Below, piece after piece: positions 19,916-29,397 of a DNA stretch of 64,000 nt. The notes under the pieces were generated by a model that had not been told where the DNA came from, searched no databases, and saw only the letters and a list, made by a program, of their open reading frames with translations. Made by a program: the position numbers and the translations under genes. Origin of the DNA: NCEH01 sp040049195. Lineage in GTDB: Bacteria; Pseudomonadota; Alphaproteobacteria; Rhizobiales; Xanthobacteraceae. Within the stretch, counting starts at the first letter, position 1. Every line of letters begins with the position of its first letter. Location of the stretch: assembly GCF_040049195.1 (NCBI RefSeq), contig NZ_JBDZDL010000008.1. One strand, written 5' to 3'.

Positions 19916-21562
19916 TCATCCGCCGGCCCTGGGCAATAGCAGGTGCCGCAGGCGCGCGGGCGCCGCCGCCCGGCCCTCGTTCTGCACGACGCCGTACAGG
20001 CGCACCTCTCCCTTGCCGTCGGCGCGCGGATAGGTGCCGATGAGGGTGAACGCCTCCGGCGCCCCCTCCAGCGCGGCGCGCACCTGCGCGGTCTGTGGCA
20101 CCGCCGCCGCAGCAGGGGTCGTCTCCAGGACCAGGAAGGCCACTCCGCTGTCGCTCAGCATGCGGGCGGTCGCCTGGCCGTCGGTGCCCGGGGCGGGCAC
20201 CGGTGCCAGAAGACGGCGGGCGGGCACCACAAAAGCCGTGCGGGCCACATCGTGCTGGGCGACGGCGGCGATCAGTGCGCCTTCCCCCTTCTCGTCAGCG
20301 GCCACCAGGATCAACGGAGCGGCTGCGCCCCGCTCCAGAATCGCGCGGGCGGCGGGGATCATGCCGATGGGCGCTTTCGACAGCGGGGTAAGAAGCGCCG
20401 GCAATGCCGCCAGCAGCATCACCATGGACACCATCAGGCCCGACAAGGTCGGCCATCCGGTGGTGACGAGGCCGATCAGACTCATGCCGCCATAGGCCGC
20501 GAGCATCACCAGAGGTGCCACCGCCGGCAGCAGATGGCGGGCATCGGGCGCGAGCGGCACCATGAGGCAGCCCAGGAGGACCGATCCGGCGAGCGCGGCC
20601 AGGGCCGCGAACAGGCTGCTGCGGGCGGCCCCGTCCCGCCAGCCGGCGAGAAGCGCCGACAGCGCGCCGAACCCCGCCAGGGCTAGGATGAGCGAGGTCA
20701 AGCCCGCCGTCAGCGCCGTGCCATAGAAAGGCGCAGCGATCCGCGCGAAGCCGAGCCCCCATCCGCCGGCGAAATGCCCGGCCACCAGGGGATAGGTGCC
20801 GACGATCCAGGGGCCGGCCAGCACCAGCATGAGCGCGTACGGCAGATAAAACCCGGCGCGGCGCATCAGGGGCAGGCGCCGGGCGACCAGCACGCCGAGC
20901 GGCGGCAGGAGAATCAGCGCGACCATGCCGAAATCGGTGAGCATGGCCGCGCTCGCCAGCAGGCCGAACCCCGCCGCCGCATCCCATCCGCCGGTCTCCA
21001 GATAGCGCCAGAAAGCGAGCGCCGCGAGAAAGGCGAGCAGCGCCGCCGGCATATCGAGCGAAACGACGAGAATCGCCTCCCGCAGCGCCGTTAAGGCAAG
21101 CAGTACCGCGCACACGGCGACCCCCGGCAACGGGCCGAGCCGGCCTGCGGTGACGAAGCCCGCGCTCACCACCAGAATCGCCGCCATGAGGCAGGGCAGC
21201 ACGAGGGCGGCGGGCGTCGAAGGCGAAACCGCCAGAAACCAGGCGCCTTCCAACAGATAATAAAGCGGCGGGTTCAGCCCCAGCGCGACCCGCGGATAAT
21301 GCAGGAAGAAGGTCTCGATGAAGGCGAACAAAGGCGGAAAGTGCGCGCGCGCATAATCGGCAAACAGCAGCCCGGTGACATAATGCCCCGCCTCCTGCGC
21401 CTCGGTTGCGGAAAACTCGGCGAAATAAGCGCCGGAAGCGCGCTGCTGAAGCGCCAGAAGGACCATGAGGAAGGCCGCGAAAATGGCAAACAGCAGCGCT
21501 TGGAGGGCGGAGCCCACAAGCGCCCTGATCCGGTCGTCCCCGCCCTTGTGCGCCACAAACAC
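19916..21562 (-). CDS. Multi-pass membrane glycosyltransferase-like protein (GT39/ArnT type)
   Basis: This integral membrane protein of about 548 residues has roughly ten hydrophobic segments. The first large periplasmic loop contains acidic residues in FSATEAQEAGHY (about 49-60), the arrangement of lipid-linked sugar transferases such as PMT/ArnT. The C-terminal 150 residues are soluble. It probably transfers a sugar from a polyprenyl phosphate to a periplasmic acceptor. The first possible start is a GTG at 21562; a second GTG two codons later has a better spaced G-rich Shine-Dalgarno and may be the real one. It precedes the soluble glycosyltransferase gene. Confidence 0.68.
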   Translation of the reverse strand: MFVAHKGGDDRIRALVGSALQALLFAIFAAFLMVLLALQQRASGAYFAEFSATEAQEAGHYVTGLLFADYARAHFPPLFAFIETFFLHYPRVALGLNPPLYYLLEGAWFLAVSPSTPAALVLPCLMAAILVVSAGFVTAGRLGPLPGVAVCAVLLALTALREAILVVSLDMPAALLAFLAALAFWRYLETGGWDAAAGFGLLASAAMLTDFGMVALILLPPLGVLVARRLPLMRRAGFYLPYALMLVLAGPWIVGTYPLVAGHFAGGWGLGFARIAAPFYGTALTAGLTSLILALAGFGALSALLAGWRDGAARSSLFAALAALAGSVLLGCLMVPLAPDARHLLPAVAPLVMLAAYGGMSLIGLVTTGWPTLSGLMVSMVMLLAALPALLTPLSKAPIGMIPAARAILERGAAAPLILVAADEKGEGALIAAVAQHDVARTAFVVPARRLLAPVPAPGTDGQATARMLSDSGVAFLVLETTPAAAAVPQTAQVRAALEGAPEAFTLIGTYPRADGKGEVRLYGVVQNEGRAAAPARLRHLLLPRAGG

Positions 21563-21651
21563 CCCCGCGTCACGAAGCCCCTTGCCAGAAGGCCGCGAGG
21601 GCTTTCTAAAGTCCGGCAGGGGCGCCGTCCATGCCCGCGCGGAGCAAAGCC

Positions 21652-22671
21652 ATGAGCGCGATCCAAACCTGGTTTGGCGGTTTCGCCTGGGGCGCCGTGT
21701 TCGGCATCGTCGGCGCCACGACAGCAGGGATCGTGCTGTTCCGCCCCGACATCGTCGAGCGCATCACCATGGAACGCCCGGCCCCGCCCGCTCCGCAGGC
21801 CGTGGCATCGGCACCACCGGCGCCGGCGCCCATCCGTCCGTCCGAGATCCGCCCCACCTCCGCCGCCCCGAAGCCCGCCGCGCCGGTTACACCCCAGGCC
21901 GCCCCGCCGGCCGCCCCCGCGCCAGCCCCGGCTGCCGCGGTGCCAGCGGCGAAGGCGCCGCCCTTCATCGTCAATTCACGCACCACGGCGGCGCTGGAGC
22001 AGGCGTTCACGCCGCCGCGGGCGTTCGCGCGCAATGACGAACTGGTGGTGCGCGGGCGCAACATGAATGCCGAGCCGGTGGATTTCAACCTGCGCATCGA
22101 CGACGCCAAGTCGAGCAATTGGAACACCCGCTACAACCGGAGCGACGCGGTGGCGCCCGGACCGTTCGAGGTGCGGGTGCCATTCGAGGGCATCACCACC
22201 TCCGGCAAGGCGGAGCTGGACATCAATTCCATCGTCCGCATCGTCGTGTTCTCGCAGAAGGGCGTGCTCGATATCGACAGCGTGCAGATCGAGACCCAGA
22301 AGGCCGCGCCCACGGCCGGCCAATCCTGGCTGCGCGGCGCGAAGACCACGGCGGAACAGGAATTCGCACCCGCCCTTTCGGTCGCCGCGAACCAGGGCTT
22401 CATCCTCTCCGGCACCAACCCTTCGGACAAGCCGCTGACCGTGAACCTGCGGGTGGACGATGCCGCCTCCAAGGATTGGAATTCCCGCGCCCAGACCAGC
22501 CTCAGCGTGCCGCCCGGTCCGTTCGTGCTGCGCGCGCCCGCCGCGTCCTGGATCACGCCCGCGAAGACGCCGCTCGACCGCACGAAAATCCGCCGCGTGG
22601 TGGTGTTCGTCACCGATGGCGAGGGTCCGGTCATGCTGAGCGAACTGCGGCTCGACACCCTCACCCCCTGA
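21652..22671 (+). CDS. Membrane-anchored protein with two repeat modules
   Basis: This 339-residue protein has an N-terminal membrane segment (FGGFAWGAVFGIVGATTAG, about 8-26) and then a long proline/alanine linker (about 42-102). Two related modules of about 110 residues follow (about 102-212 and 222-335). Each contains TTA..x..F, a basic/polar LVVRG- or ILSGTN-like strand, NLRIDD/NLRVDD, PGPF and a closing VVF strand. The modules look like beta-sandwich domains, perhaps glycan-binding. I know no named family. The next gene has the same anchor and the same modules, so the pair arose by duplication. The start follows GGAGCAAAGCC. Confidence 0.7.
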   Translation: MSAIQTWFGGFAWGAVFGIVGATTAGIVLFRPDIVERITMERPAPPAPQAVASAPPAPAPIRPSEIRPTSAAPKPAAPVTPQAAPPAAPAPAPAAAVPAAKAPPFIVNSRTTAALEQAFTPPRAFARNDELVVRGRNMNAEPVDFNLRIDDAKSSNWNTRYNRSDAVAPGPFEVRVPFEGITTSGKAELDINSIVRIVVFSQKGVLDIDSVQIETQKAAPTAGQSWLRGAKTTAEQEFAPALSVAANQGFILSGTNPSDKPLTVNLRVDDAASKDWNSRAQTSLSVPPGPFVLRAPAASWITPAKTPLDRTKIRRVVVFVTDGEGPVMLSELRLDTLTP

Positions 22672-22746
22672 GATCGCCCACGGCCGGGCTCTGAACCAAA
22701 CCCCAAGCCTCAATTCGAGACGCGCTTGAGCGCCAGGAGCTGTGCG

Positions 22747-25704
22747 ATGGGCAGGCTGCATGTGTGGGCGGGGGGGTTCGGATGGGGCGTCCTGCTCGGC
22801 CTCGTCGGCAGCGCAGCCGTCGGCCTGCTGGTGTTCCGCGCCGATCTCGCGGGCGCGCCGCCCCAAGTAGCAGCACCCGTGCCAACCGCCGCCGCCGACC
22901 CGTCCGCCCTCTTCCTCACGACCGCCACCACCACCGCTCAGCCGCTGGAGCTGCGGTTCGATCCGCCCCGCGCGGTACCGCCGGAGCAGGATCTGGTGAT
23001 CCGCGGCAGCAACCCGACCGGCCGCACACTGCAACTGGTGCTGTGGATAGAGGACGGCCAGTCCGTGGACGGCCTGTCGCGCTTCGATGACGAACGCGAT
23101 CTTGCCCCCGGCCCCTTCGAATGGCGTGTGCCGCTCGGCGCGCTGGAGACGCCGGGCGGCCGGCGCCTGGACCCGGCGGCGCTGACCCGCCTGCTGCTGT
23201 TCACGCCCGAGGGCGAACCCGCCGCCACGCTGGCCTCCCTCACAATCGCGCCGCCAGCGCCTGCCCCGCCGGCCGAACCGCCGCCACCGCCGCTGCTGGC
23301 TGGCGTGCCGGACGGACAGAGCTGGCTGACCGGCGCGCGCACCACGGCGGTGCAGGAATTCGCCACCCCGGTCGCGTTCGGCGCCGGCCAGGAAGTGGTC
23401 GTGCAGGGCGACAACACCACCGGCAAGCCGCTCACGGTTAATCTGCGCATCGACGACATCTCTTCGACCGACTGGCATTCGCGCGGCTCGGCGGTGCAGA
23501 CGGTGCCGCCCGGCCCGTTCGTGCTGCGCTCCCCGGTCTCCTCCTGGGTGACGCCCTCGAAACGCCGGCTCGACCGCACACAGATCAAGCGGCTGATCGT
23601 GTTCGTGAACCCGCCCCAGCCGGGGATCGCGCTCGGCGACGTGCATGTGGAGAATGCCAATCCCCTGCCCGAAGGCGCGCTCGGCCTCAGGTTCGCGCCG
23701 ACGCCCGACATCGCGGTGCCGGGTTTTGAAACCGTGCTGCCCAACGATCCGCGCCTCAGCCCCGGCGCCGGGGCGCTGGTGCGCACCCAGAACGACCCGC
23801 TGCTGTCGAGCGGCCTCAACGGGATCCGCACCATCACCGTGCCCTGGACCAGCAGCACCACCGCCACCGTGTCGCTCTGGACCGAGGACCAGGGGGAATG
23901 GGAATATTTCCCCCATTCCCTCAACCGCACCATCACCATCGACGGGCAAGTGGTGCTCGACCAGCATTACACGCCCCAGGAATGGATCGACCGTGTGTAC
24001 CATCGCGGTCTGTGGAAGGAAGCGATGATCGACGGCGATCCCTGGTCGGTTTATGCGCGTGATCGCGGCGGGCTGGTGACGGCCACCGTGCCCGTGGTGG
24101 ACGGCAAGATCGTGGTGGAGCTCGCCTCCGACCAGCCGCCGAACAATGGTTATATCGCCGCCATGGTGGTCGCGCCCGGTGCCAGCACTGCCGCCGTGGA
24201 CGCGGTGGAGGCGTGGCGCCGCCAGCGCTATGGCGAGCGCTGGCCTGTGCTCGACAAGCCGGTGGACCCGGCGCTGGCCACCGGCGTGACCCTGCGCGTT
24301 TTGCCCGCGGGCACGCCGCGCAGCCAGCATCCCTTCTGGCGTGCCGACCTGCCGGTGGAAACCCGTGTGCGCGCGGCGCGCGGCAGCCTCGTTTCGGTGG
24401 ATTTCCTCGCGCTCTCCAACGTCGACGATCTCTCGGCCAATGTCTCCGTTTCCGCGCCGAACGGCGTCACGCCGCAGGTGCGCTGGGGGAAATGGACCTA
24501 TATGCGGCGGGGTGTCGGCGAGAATGCCCTCGCCATCACCTCCGACGTGCTGGAGGGCGACCTCTCCTTCCTGCGCATCGCCAGCGGCATCCCGCGCCGG
24601 CTGAACGTAACGTTCACGGTACCCACCAACGCGCCCGCCGGGGCGCTGCCGGTGACGCTGACGCTCGATATCGCCGGCACCCAGGTGTCCGCGACCGCGG
24701 TGGTGGATGTGCTGCCCCTCGCCTTGCCGCAGATCACCGAGCCGATCGGCTATTATCTCAACGCGCCGCCCTATGAAGCTTGGTTCCGCCCCACTCCCGA
24801 CCAGGCGGACCGGGAAATGGCCTGCGACTATGCCGCCTTACGCAGCTTCGGCGTGACCGGCATCTCGCCGGATCTGGTGACGCCCACGCCGGCGCAGATG
24901 CCGCGCTACCTCCAGCAGACGCGCCTCGCGCGCGACGCCGGCTTCCGGCCGCCCTTCCTGGACTATACCTCCGTCAAGCGCCTGGAAGCGGCCGCCGGCA
25001 CCGGCCCGATGGCCGCCGATGTCGCGGCGGCGGAGGCGCAGCTTGCCGCCGCCGGCCTTCCCACGCCGCTGTGGGCGATCACCGACGAGCCGGCGGACGA
25101 GCCGGCCGGCATCGCCGCTTTACAACGGGCGCACGATGCCCTGAAGGCCCAGGCGCCCCAGGCGCAGCTTGCCGGCCAGCTCAACAATCCCAGCAATCGC
25201 AAGCTGCTGGGCCTGTTCGACACGGTGCTGGTGAATTTCGGCTACGGGGTGAGCGCCGCCGGCTTTGCGGAACTGCAGGGCCGCGGCATCACCCCCTGGC
25301 TATACAACATGCTGGATTACCGCGCTGCCGCCGGCTTCCAGTTCTGGCGGATCGGGGCGCGCGGTTATCTGCAATGGCATGCGCGCGCGTTCACCGCCGA
25401 TCCGCGCGACCCCACCGATGGGCGTGAGAGCGAATATGCCATTCTCCCGCTCAGCGCGAGCCGCTGCCAGCCGGTGCCCACGGTGGATGCGCGGCTGATC
25501 GAGACCGCCGACGGCATGGGCGACCTTCAGTGGCTGCACTGGCTGGAGGCGCAGGCCGCCGGCGACCCGGCCGCCAAGGCGCTGCGCGATGAACTGTTCG
25601 CCGCCATTCCCGCGGATTGGCGCGACTATGCCAAAACCCCCCTGGAACTTTTTGCACTGCGCAAAAGGATCATGGACTTCGCCGCGGCCAGGGTTGAAAA
25701 ATAG
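22747..25704 (+). CDS. Membrane-anchored repeat protein with glycosidase-like C-terminus
   Basis: This 985-residue protein starts with an anchor like that of the preceding gene (GGFGWGVLLGLVGSAAVGLL). It then carries two copies of the shared module (about 52-175 and 191-302), beta-rich middle domains (about 310-660) and a C-terminal region (about 665-985). That C-terminal part reads like a TIM-barrel of the DUF4091 glycoside-hydrolase-like group: WAITDEPADEP (about 776), WLYNMLDYRAA, ARGYLQWHARAF and DARLIETADGMGDLQWLHWL. It is probably periplasmic and acts on a glycan; the assignment is inference. The ATG at 22747 follows AGGAG; a TTG at 22726 is less likely. Confidence 0.65.
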   Translation: MGRLHVWAGGFGWGVLLGLVGSAAVGLLVFRADLAGAPPQVAAPVPTAAADPSALFLTTATTTAQPLELRFDPPRAVPPEQDLVIRGSNPTGRTLQLVLWIEDGQSVDGLSRFDDERDLAPGPFEWRVPLGALETPGGRRLDPAALTRLLLFTPEGEPAATLASLTIAPPAPAPPAEPPPPPLLAGVPDGQSWLTGARTTAVQEFATPVAFGAGQEVVVQGDNTTGKPLTVNLRIDDISSTDWHSRGSAVQTVPPGPFVLRSPVSSWVTPSKRRLDRTQIKRLIVFVNPPQPGIALGDVHVENANPLPEGALGLRFAPTPDIAVPGFETVLPNDPRLSPGAGALVRTQNDPLLSSGLNGIRTITVPWTSSTTATVSLWTEDQGEWEYFPHSLNRTITIDGQVVLDQHYTPQEWIDRVYHRGLWKEAMIDGDPWSVYARDRGGLVTATVPVVDGKIVVELASDQPPNNGYIAAMVVAPGASTAAVDAVEAWRRQRYGERWPVLDKPVDPALATGVTLRVLPAGTPRSQHPFWRADLPVETRVRAARGSLVSVDFLALSNVDDLSANVSVSAPNGVTPQVRWGKWTYMRRGVGENALAITSDVLEGDLSFLRIASGIPRRLNVTFTVPTNAPAGALPVTLTLDIAGTQVSATAVVDVLPLALPQITEPIGYYLNAPPYEAWFRPTPDQADREMACDYAALRSFGVTGISPDLVTPTPAQMPRYLQQTRLARDAGFRPPFLDYTSVKRLEAAAGTGPMAADVAAAEAQLAAAGLPTPLWAITDEPADEPAGIAALQRAHDALKAQAPQAQLAGQLNNPSNRKLLGLFDTVLVNFGYGVSAAGFAELQGRGITPWLYNMLDYRAAAGFQFWRIGARGYLQWHARAFTADPRDPTDGRESEYAILPLSASRCQPVPTVDARLIETADGMGDLQWLHWLEAQAAGDPAAKALRDELFAAIPADWRDYAKTPLELFALRKRIMDFAAARVEK

Positions 25705-25770
25705 CGCGAGAGCGGCGCCTTGGCTTCAAGCCGGCCCGGCTTTTCCAAATGGCCCCAGCCCGCGGATCCC

Positions 25771-26361
25771 ATGTCCAGCGATTTGACCCTGCGTATCGTG
25801 ATCGTCGACGAGAGCCCAGTGCGCGCCGCCATCCTCAGCGAAGGGCTGCGCGAGGCCGGCTACGTCAACGTGCTGCGCGTCGAGGGCCACAAGAACCTGC
25901 TGGAGCGCATCTATGCCATCGATCCGGACGTGATCCTGATCGACCTGGAGGACCCAAGCCGCGACACCATCGAGCAGATGTTCCAGATGAGCCGCGAGGT
26001 GAAACGCCCCGTGGCCATGTTCGTGGACCAGTCCGATGGCAAGACCATCGAAGCGGCGATCGCCGCCGGCGTCGCCTCCTACGTGGTGGACGGGCTCCGC
26101 AAGGACCGCGTAAAGCCGATCCTGGAAACCACCATCTCCCGCTTCCGCGCCTTCGCCCGCCTCAGGGCGGAATTGGAGGAGGCGAAGAGCCAGCTCGAGG
26201 AGCGCAAGCTGGTGGATCGCGCCAAGCTGATCCTCATGAAGATGAAGAATATCGACGAGCAGGAGGCCTACGGCCTCATGCGCCGCACCGCCATGAACGA
26301 AAAGAAGCGGATGGTGGACATCGCCCAATCCGTCATCACCGCCGCGGAGATGTTGCGATGA
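25771..26361 (+). CDS. nasT: ANTAR antiterminator NasT
   Basis: This 196-residue two-domain regulator has an N-terminal receiver-like domain (RIVIVDESPVRAAIL, LIDLEDPSRDTIEQM) and a C-terminal ANTAR RNA-binding domain (about 135-196; ELEEAKSQLEERKLVDRAK, EQEAYGLMRRTAMNEKK). In the known NasT system it binds paired hexaloop hairpins in the leader of nitrate-assimilation mRNA and blocks termination, and is held inactive by NasS without nitrate. It overlaps nasS by four bases (ATGA). Its likely RNA target lies at 29625-29731. Confidence 0.93.
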   Translation: MSSDLTLRIVIVDESPVRAAILSEGLREAGYVNVLRVEGHKNLLERIYAIDPDVILIDLEDPSRDTIEQMFQMSREVKRPVAMFVDQSDGKTIEAAIAAGVASYVVDGLRKDRVKPILETTISRFRAFARLRAELEEAKSQLEERKLVDRAKLILMKMKNIDEQEAYGLMRRTAMNEKKRMVDIAQSVITAAEMLR

Positions 26362-27494
26362 GACGCCTCGCCATGGGGTTCATTCCCCTTACCGACGCCG
26401 CCGTGCTGATCGCCGCCGCCGAGCGCGGCTTCTCCATGGCCGAGGGGCTCGAGATCGATCTCCACAAGGAGGTCTCCTGGGCCAATATCCGCGACAAGGT
26501 GAATGTCGGCCTGCTGGACGGCGCCCACATGCTGGGCCCGCTGGCGATCGCCTCCTCGCTCGGGCTCGGCCATGTGCGGGTGCCGCTGGTGGTGCCGTTC
26601 GCGCTCAATCTCAACGGCAGCGCCCTCACCATCGCCAAGGATATCTATGCCGAGATGGGGGATACCGGCATCGACCTGTCCACCGCGCCGGCGGCGGCGC
26701 GCGCGCTCGGCCAGGTGGTGGCGCAGCGCCGCGCCGCCGGGCGCGACCCGCTGATCTTCGCCTCGGTCTACAGCTTTTCCACCCATACCTATCTGGTGCG
26801 CAATTTTCTCAAGGCCGGCGGCGTCGATCCGGACCGCGACGTGCGCCTCGTGGTGATCCCGCCGCCCTTCATGGCGGAGAGCCTGCGCAACGGGCTGGTG
26901 CACGGCTTCTGCGTCGGCAGCCCGTGGAACAGCGTCGCCGTGGATGCAGATGTGGGCCGCATCGCCGTGCTGGGCGCGGAAATCTTCGGCTGGGTGCCGG
27001 AAAAAGTGCTGGGCGTGCACGCCCGCTTCGCCAATGCGGAATCCGACGTGCTGCATCGTCTGGTGCGGGCGCTCTACGCCGCCGCGCGCTGGTGCGAGGA
27101 CCCCGCCAACCATGAGGATCTCGCCCGCCTGCTGGGCGAGCCGCGCCATCTCTCTCTGCCCGCCGACGTGCTGCGCCGGACCTTGGACGGGCGGCTCCAT
27201 ACCGCGCCGGGCGGTCCGCTGCGGGCGCATGCGGATTATCTCGTCCTGCATCGCGACGGCGCCAACCGGCCCGAGCCGGACCATGCGCTGTGGTTGTACA
27301 GCCAGATCGTCGAGGCCCATCAGGGGGAATGGGCCCCAGACGCGGCGCGCGAAGCGATCTCGGTGTACCGGCCGGATATTTTTGACCAGGCGGTGGGCCA
27401 CGCACCGGTGCATCACACGGCCGAACCAGACTGTGTGGCGACCCGGCTCGGAGCGCCGTTCGATGCCGCGCGCTTTCTGGCCACCGGCAAATGA
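26358..27494 (+). CDS. nasS: Nitrate/nitrite sensor NasS
   Basis: This 378-residue protein belongs to the NrtA/CmpA nitrate-binding family but starts directly at MRRLAMGFIPLTDAAVL with no signal peptide, so it is cytoplasmic. That fits NasS, which sequesters NasT until nitrate or nitrite binds. Family features include the early DKVNVGLLDGAHMLGPLA (about 45-62) and the PPPFMAESLRNGLVHGFCVG region (about 170). The ATG overlaps the nasT stop, which suggests balanced co-translation of sensor and antiterminator. Confidence 0.92.
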   Translation: MRRLAMGFIPLTDAAVLIAAAERGFSMAEGLEIDLHKEVSWANIRDKVNVGLLDGAHMLGPLAIASSLGLGHVRVPLVVPFALNLNGSALTIAKDIYAEMGDTGIDLSTAPAAARALGQVVAQRRAAGRDPLIFASVYSFSTHTYLVRNFLKAGGVDPDRDVRLVVIPPPFMAESLRNGLVHGFCVGSPWNSVAVDADVGRIAVLGAEIFGWVPEKVLGVHARFANAESDVLHRLVRALYAAARWCEDPANHEDLARLLGEPRHLSLPADVLRRTLDGRLHTAPGGPLRAHADYLVLHRDGANRPEPDHALWLYSQIVEAHQGEWAPDAAREAISVYRPDIFDQAVGHAPVHHTAEPDCVATRLGAPFDAARFLATGK

Positions 27495-27499
27495 CCCGG

Positions 27500-27525
27500 C
27501 GGCCGATGAGCGCGGTCATCGGCCG
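27500..27525 (+). terminator. Stem-loop after nasS
   Basis: CGGCCGATGA (27500-27509) pairs perfectly with TCATCGGCCG (27516-27525) around a six-base loop, five bases after the nasS stop. There is no T run, so it is a weak or Rho-assisted terminator or a 3'-end stabiliser. It sits between the convergent nasS and amidohydrolase genes. Confidence 0.45.
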
Positions 27526-27585
27526 TGGCCCAAGTCATCGGCACCGGTCAAGGCGCGCCTGGGATATCAGGGGCGCCGGCAGCGT

Positions 27586-29397
27586 TCACACCTGCCCGTG
27601 GGTCGGCTTGCCGTTCATGAGCGTGAGGTCGATGCGGGTGTGGGCGATGTCGTGCACATCGCCGTCAAAGATGTTCTTCTCCAGCACCACGAGGTCCGCC
27701 ATCTTGCCCACCTCAAGCGAGCCGATCTTGTCTTCCATGCGGAGCTGATGCGCCGAACCGAGGGTGTTGGCATGTACCGCTTGGGCCAGGGTCAGGCGCT
27801 GGTCCACCGGCCCCAGTACCGGATTGTTGGCCTTGCCGATGAGCTGGCGGGTGACGGCGATCTGGATCGCGTCCAGCGGCTTGTATGTGGAGAAATAAGC
27901 CGCCGCCGGCCAGTCCGTGCCGAATGAGATGCGCCCTCCGCTCTCCAAGGTCGAACGCGGCCGGTAAATGTCCTTCTGCCGCGCCCCGTAACGATCCTTT
28001 AGGCTCTCCAGGGTGCTCGGGTCCGCCGTGAACCAATTGGCGGAGAACTGCGAATTCACCCCCAGCTTGCCGAAGCGCGGAATGTCGGCATCGGTCACAT
28101 AAACCAGATGGGCGATGGTGTGCCGCCGGTCGCGGGGCGGATTGGTCGCGATGGCCTTTTCGAAGGCGTCTAGCGCGGTCCGCGCCGTGGCGTCGCCACA
28201 GGCGTGGACATGCACATCGATGCCGGCTGCGTCCACCGTGCCGACGAGCTTGGTCCATTGCTCTTCGGAGAAGGGGGAGGCGCCCCTGAAATCGGGCTTG
28301 TCCGAATAGGGCTCCACCAGCCAGGCGGTGTAGCCTTCCTGGGTGCCGTCGCCGATGATCTTCACGAAGGCCACCTGCACCAGGTCCGAAGAGACCCGCT
28401 TCCGCACGTCTTGGAACCGCGCGACAACCTCCTCGATGGGCGGCGATTTGACCATGTAGGAGCCGACCACGCGAAACGGCAGACGGCCGCGCGCCTCGAG
28501 ATCGGTATAGAAACTGAGGACGGCGCCCTGGTCATCGCCCACGGGCGGCACGCCCGCATCGAAGATGGAGGTGATGCCGGCGGCGGCCGCCTTGGGCAGC
28601 CAGCCTTCCAGCAGTTTGCCCATGGCGGCGGCCGAGATCGGCTCCACCTCGTTCACGAGGGCGAGCAGCGCATTCACTTCCAGCACATAGCCGGTGGGCT
28701 CGCCCTGGGCGTCGCGCACATAATAGCTGAAGTGCGGGATCGGGTCGGGCGTGTCCTTGGTGATCTTCGCGACCTCCAGCGCCTTGCTGTTCACCCAGAG
28801 GCTGTGGCCGTCGATGGCGAAGAAAAAGGCCGGCCGGTCCGGGATGATCTTGTCGAGGTCGTGACGGCTCGGTCCTTCGGGAGGGAACATGTCGACGCGC
28901 CAGCCGAACCCGCGAATATTGCCCGTGGGATTGTCCTTGGCATAGCGGGCGATGACCGCCAGTGCCTCCTCCCGGGTCGACACCTGCAGATCCACGCCGG
29001 TGCTGAGAAACGCGCCGAGAAAGGGATGGATGTGCCCTTCCACGAAACCGGGCATGACCAGGCGCCCGTTCAGTTCCACCACTTTGGTGTCGCCGCCCTT
29101 GAGCTTGTCGATTTCGGCATTGGTCCCCACCGCCGCGATGGTCTTGCCGCGCACCGCCAGTGCCTCCGCCCAGGGCAGAGCGGGATTTTGCGTGTAGATC
29201 TTCCCGCCCCGCAGGATGATGTCGGCATCGCCGGTCGCGGCAAAGGCGGAGAAGGGCACGCTTGATGCCGCCGCCGTGCAGGCCAGGGTGCCTCCGACGA
29301 AGCCCCTTCGGGAGAGGCGCAGGGGTGGCGCCAGCGGCGTGCCGGCGGCATTTGAGAACGCGCCCAACGCTTCGCTCAGGTTGCAATTGATGCACAT
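27586..29397 (-). CDS. Tat-exported amidohydrolase (YtcJ-like)
   Basis: This 603-residue metal-dependent hydrolase of the amidohydrolase superfamily has the first metal motif in VEGHIHPF (about 121), HVHACGDATARTA (about 398), HTIAHL and FGTDWPAA. The N-terminus starts MCINCNL, with a CxxC pair, and then has a twin-arginine motif LSRRGFVGG (about 32-40) and a hydrophobic stretch, so the protein should be exported folded. The substrate is unknown; relatives cleave formamides and cyclic amides. It lies opposite to the nitrate genes, between nasS and nrtA, and could release nitrogen from an amide. The start follows GAGGGGCCGTTCGC. Confidence 0.8.
   Translation of the reverse strand: MCINCNLSEALGAFSNAAGTPLAPPLRLSRRGFVGGTLACTAAASSVPFSAFAATGDADIILRGGKIYTQNPALPWAEALAVRGKTIAAVGTNAEIDKLKGGDTKVVELNGRLVMPGFVEGHIHPFLGAFLSTGVDLQVSTREEALAVIARYAKDNPTGNIRGFGWRVDMFPPEGPSRHDLDKIIPDRPAFFFAIDGHSLWVNSKALEVAKITKDTPDPIPHFSYYVRDAQGEPTGYVLEVNALLALVNEVEPISAAAMGKLLEGWLPKAAAAGITSIFDAGVPPVGDDQGAVLSFYTDLEARGRLPFRVVGSYMVKSPPIEEVVARFQDVRKRVSSDLVQVAFVKIIGDGTQEGYTAWLVEPYSDKPDFRGASPFSEEQWTKLVGTVDAAGIDVHVHACGDATARTALDAFEKAIATNPPRDRRHTIAHLVYVTDADIPRFGKLGVNSQFSANWFTADPSTLESLKDRYGARQKDIYRPRSTLESGGRISFGTDWPAAAYFSTYKPLDAIQIAVTRQLIGKANNPVLGPVDQRLTLAQAVHANTLGSAHQLRMEDKIGSLEVGKMADLVVLEKNIFDGDVHDIAHTRIDLTLMNGKPTHGQV

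Noticed and set aside
25728..25744. Possible terminator between the repeat-module gene and nasT (AAGCC-loop-GGCTTTT)
   Set aside because: The stem has only five base pairs; it is too weak to call.
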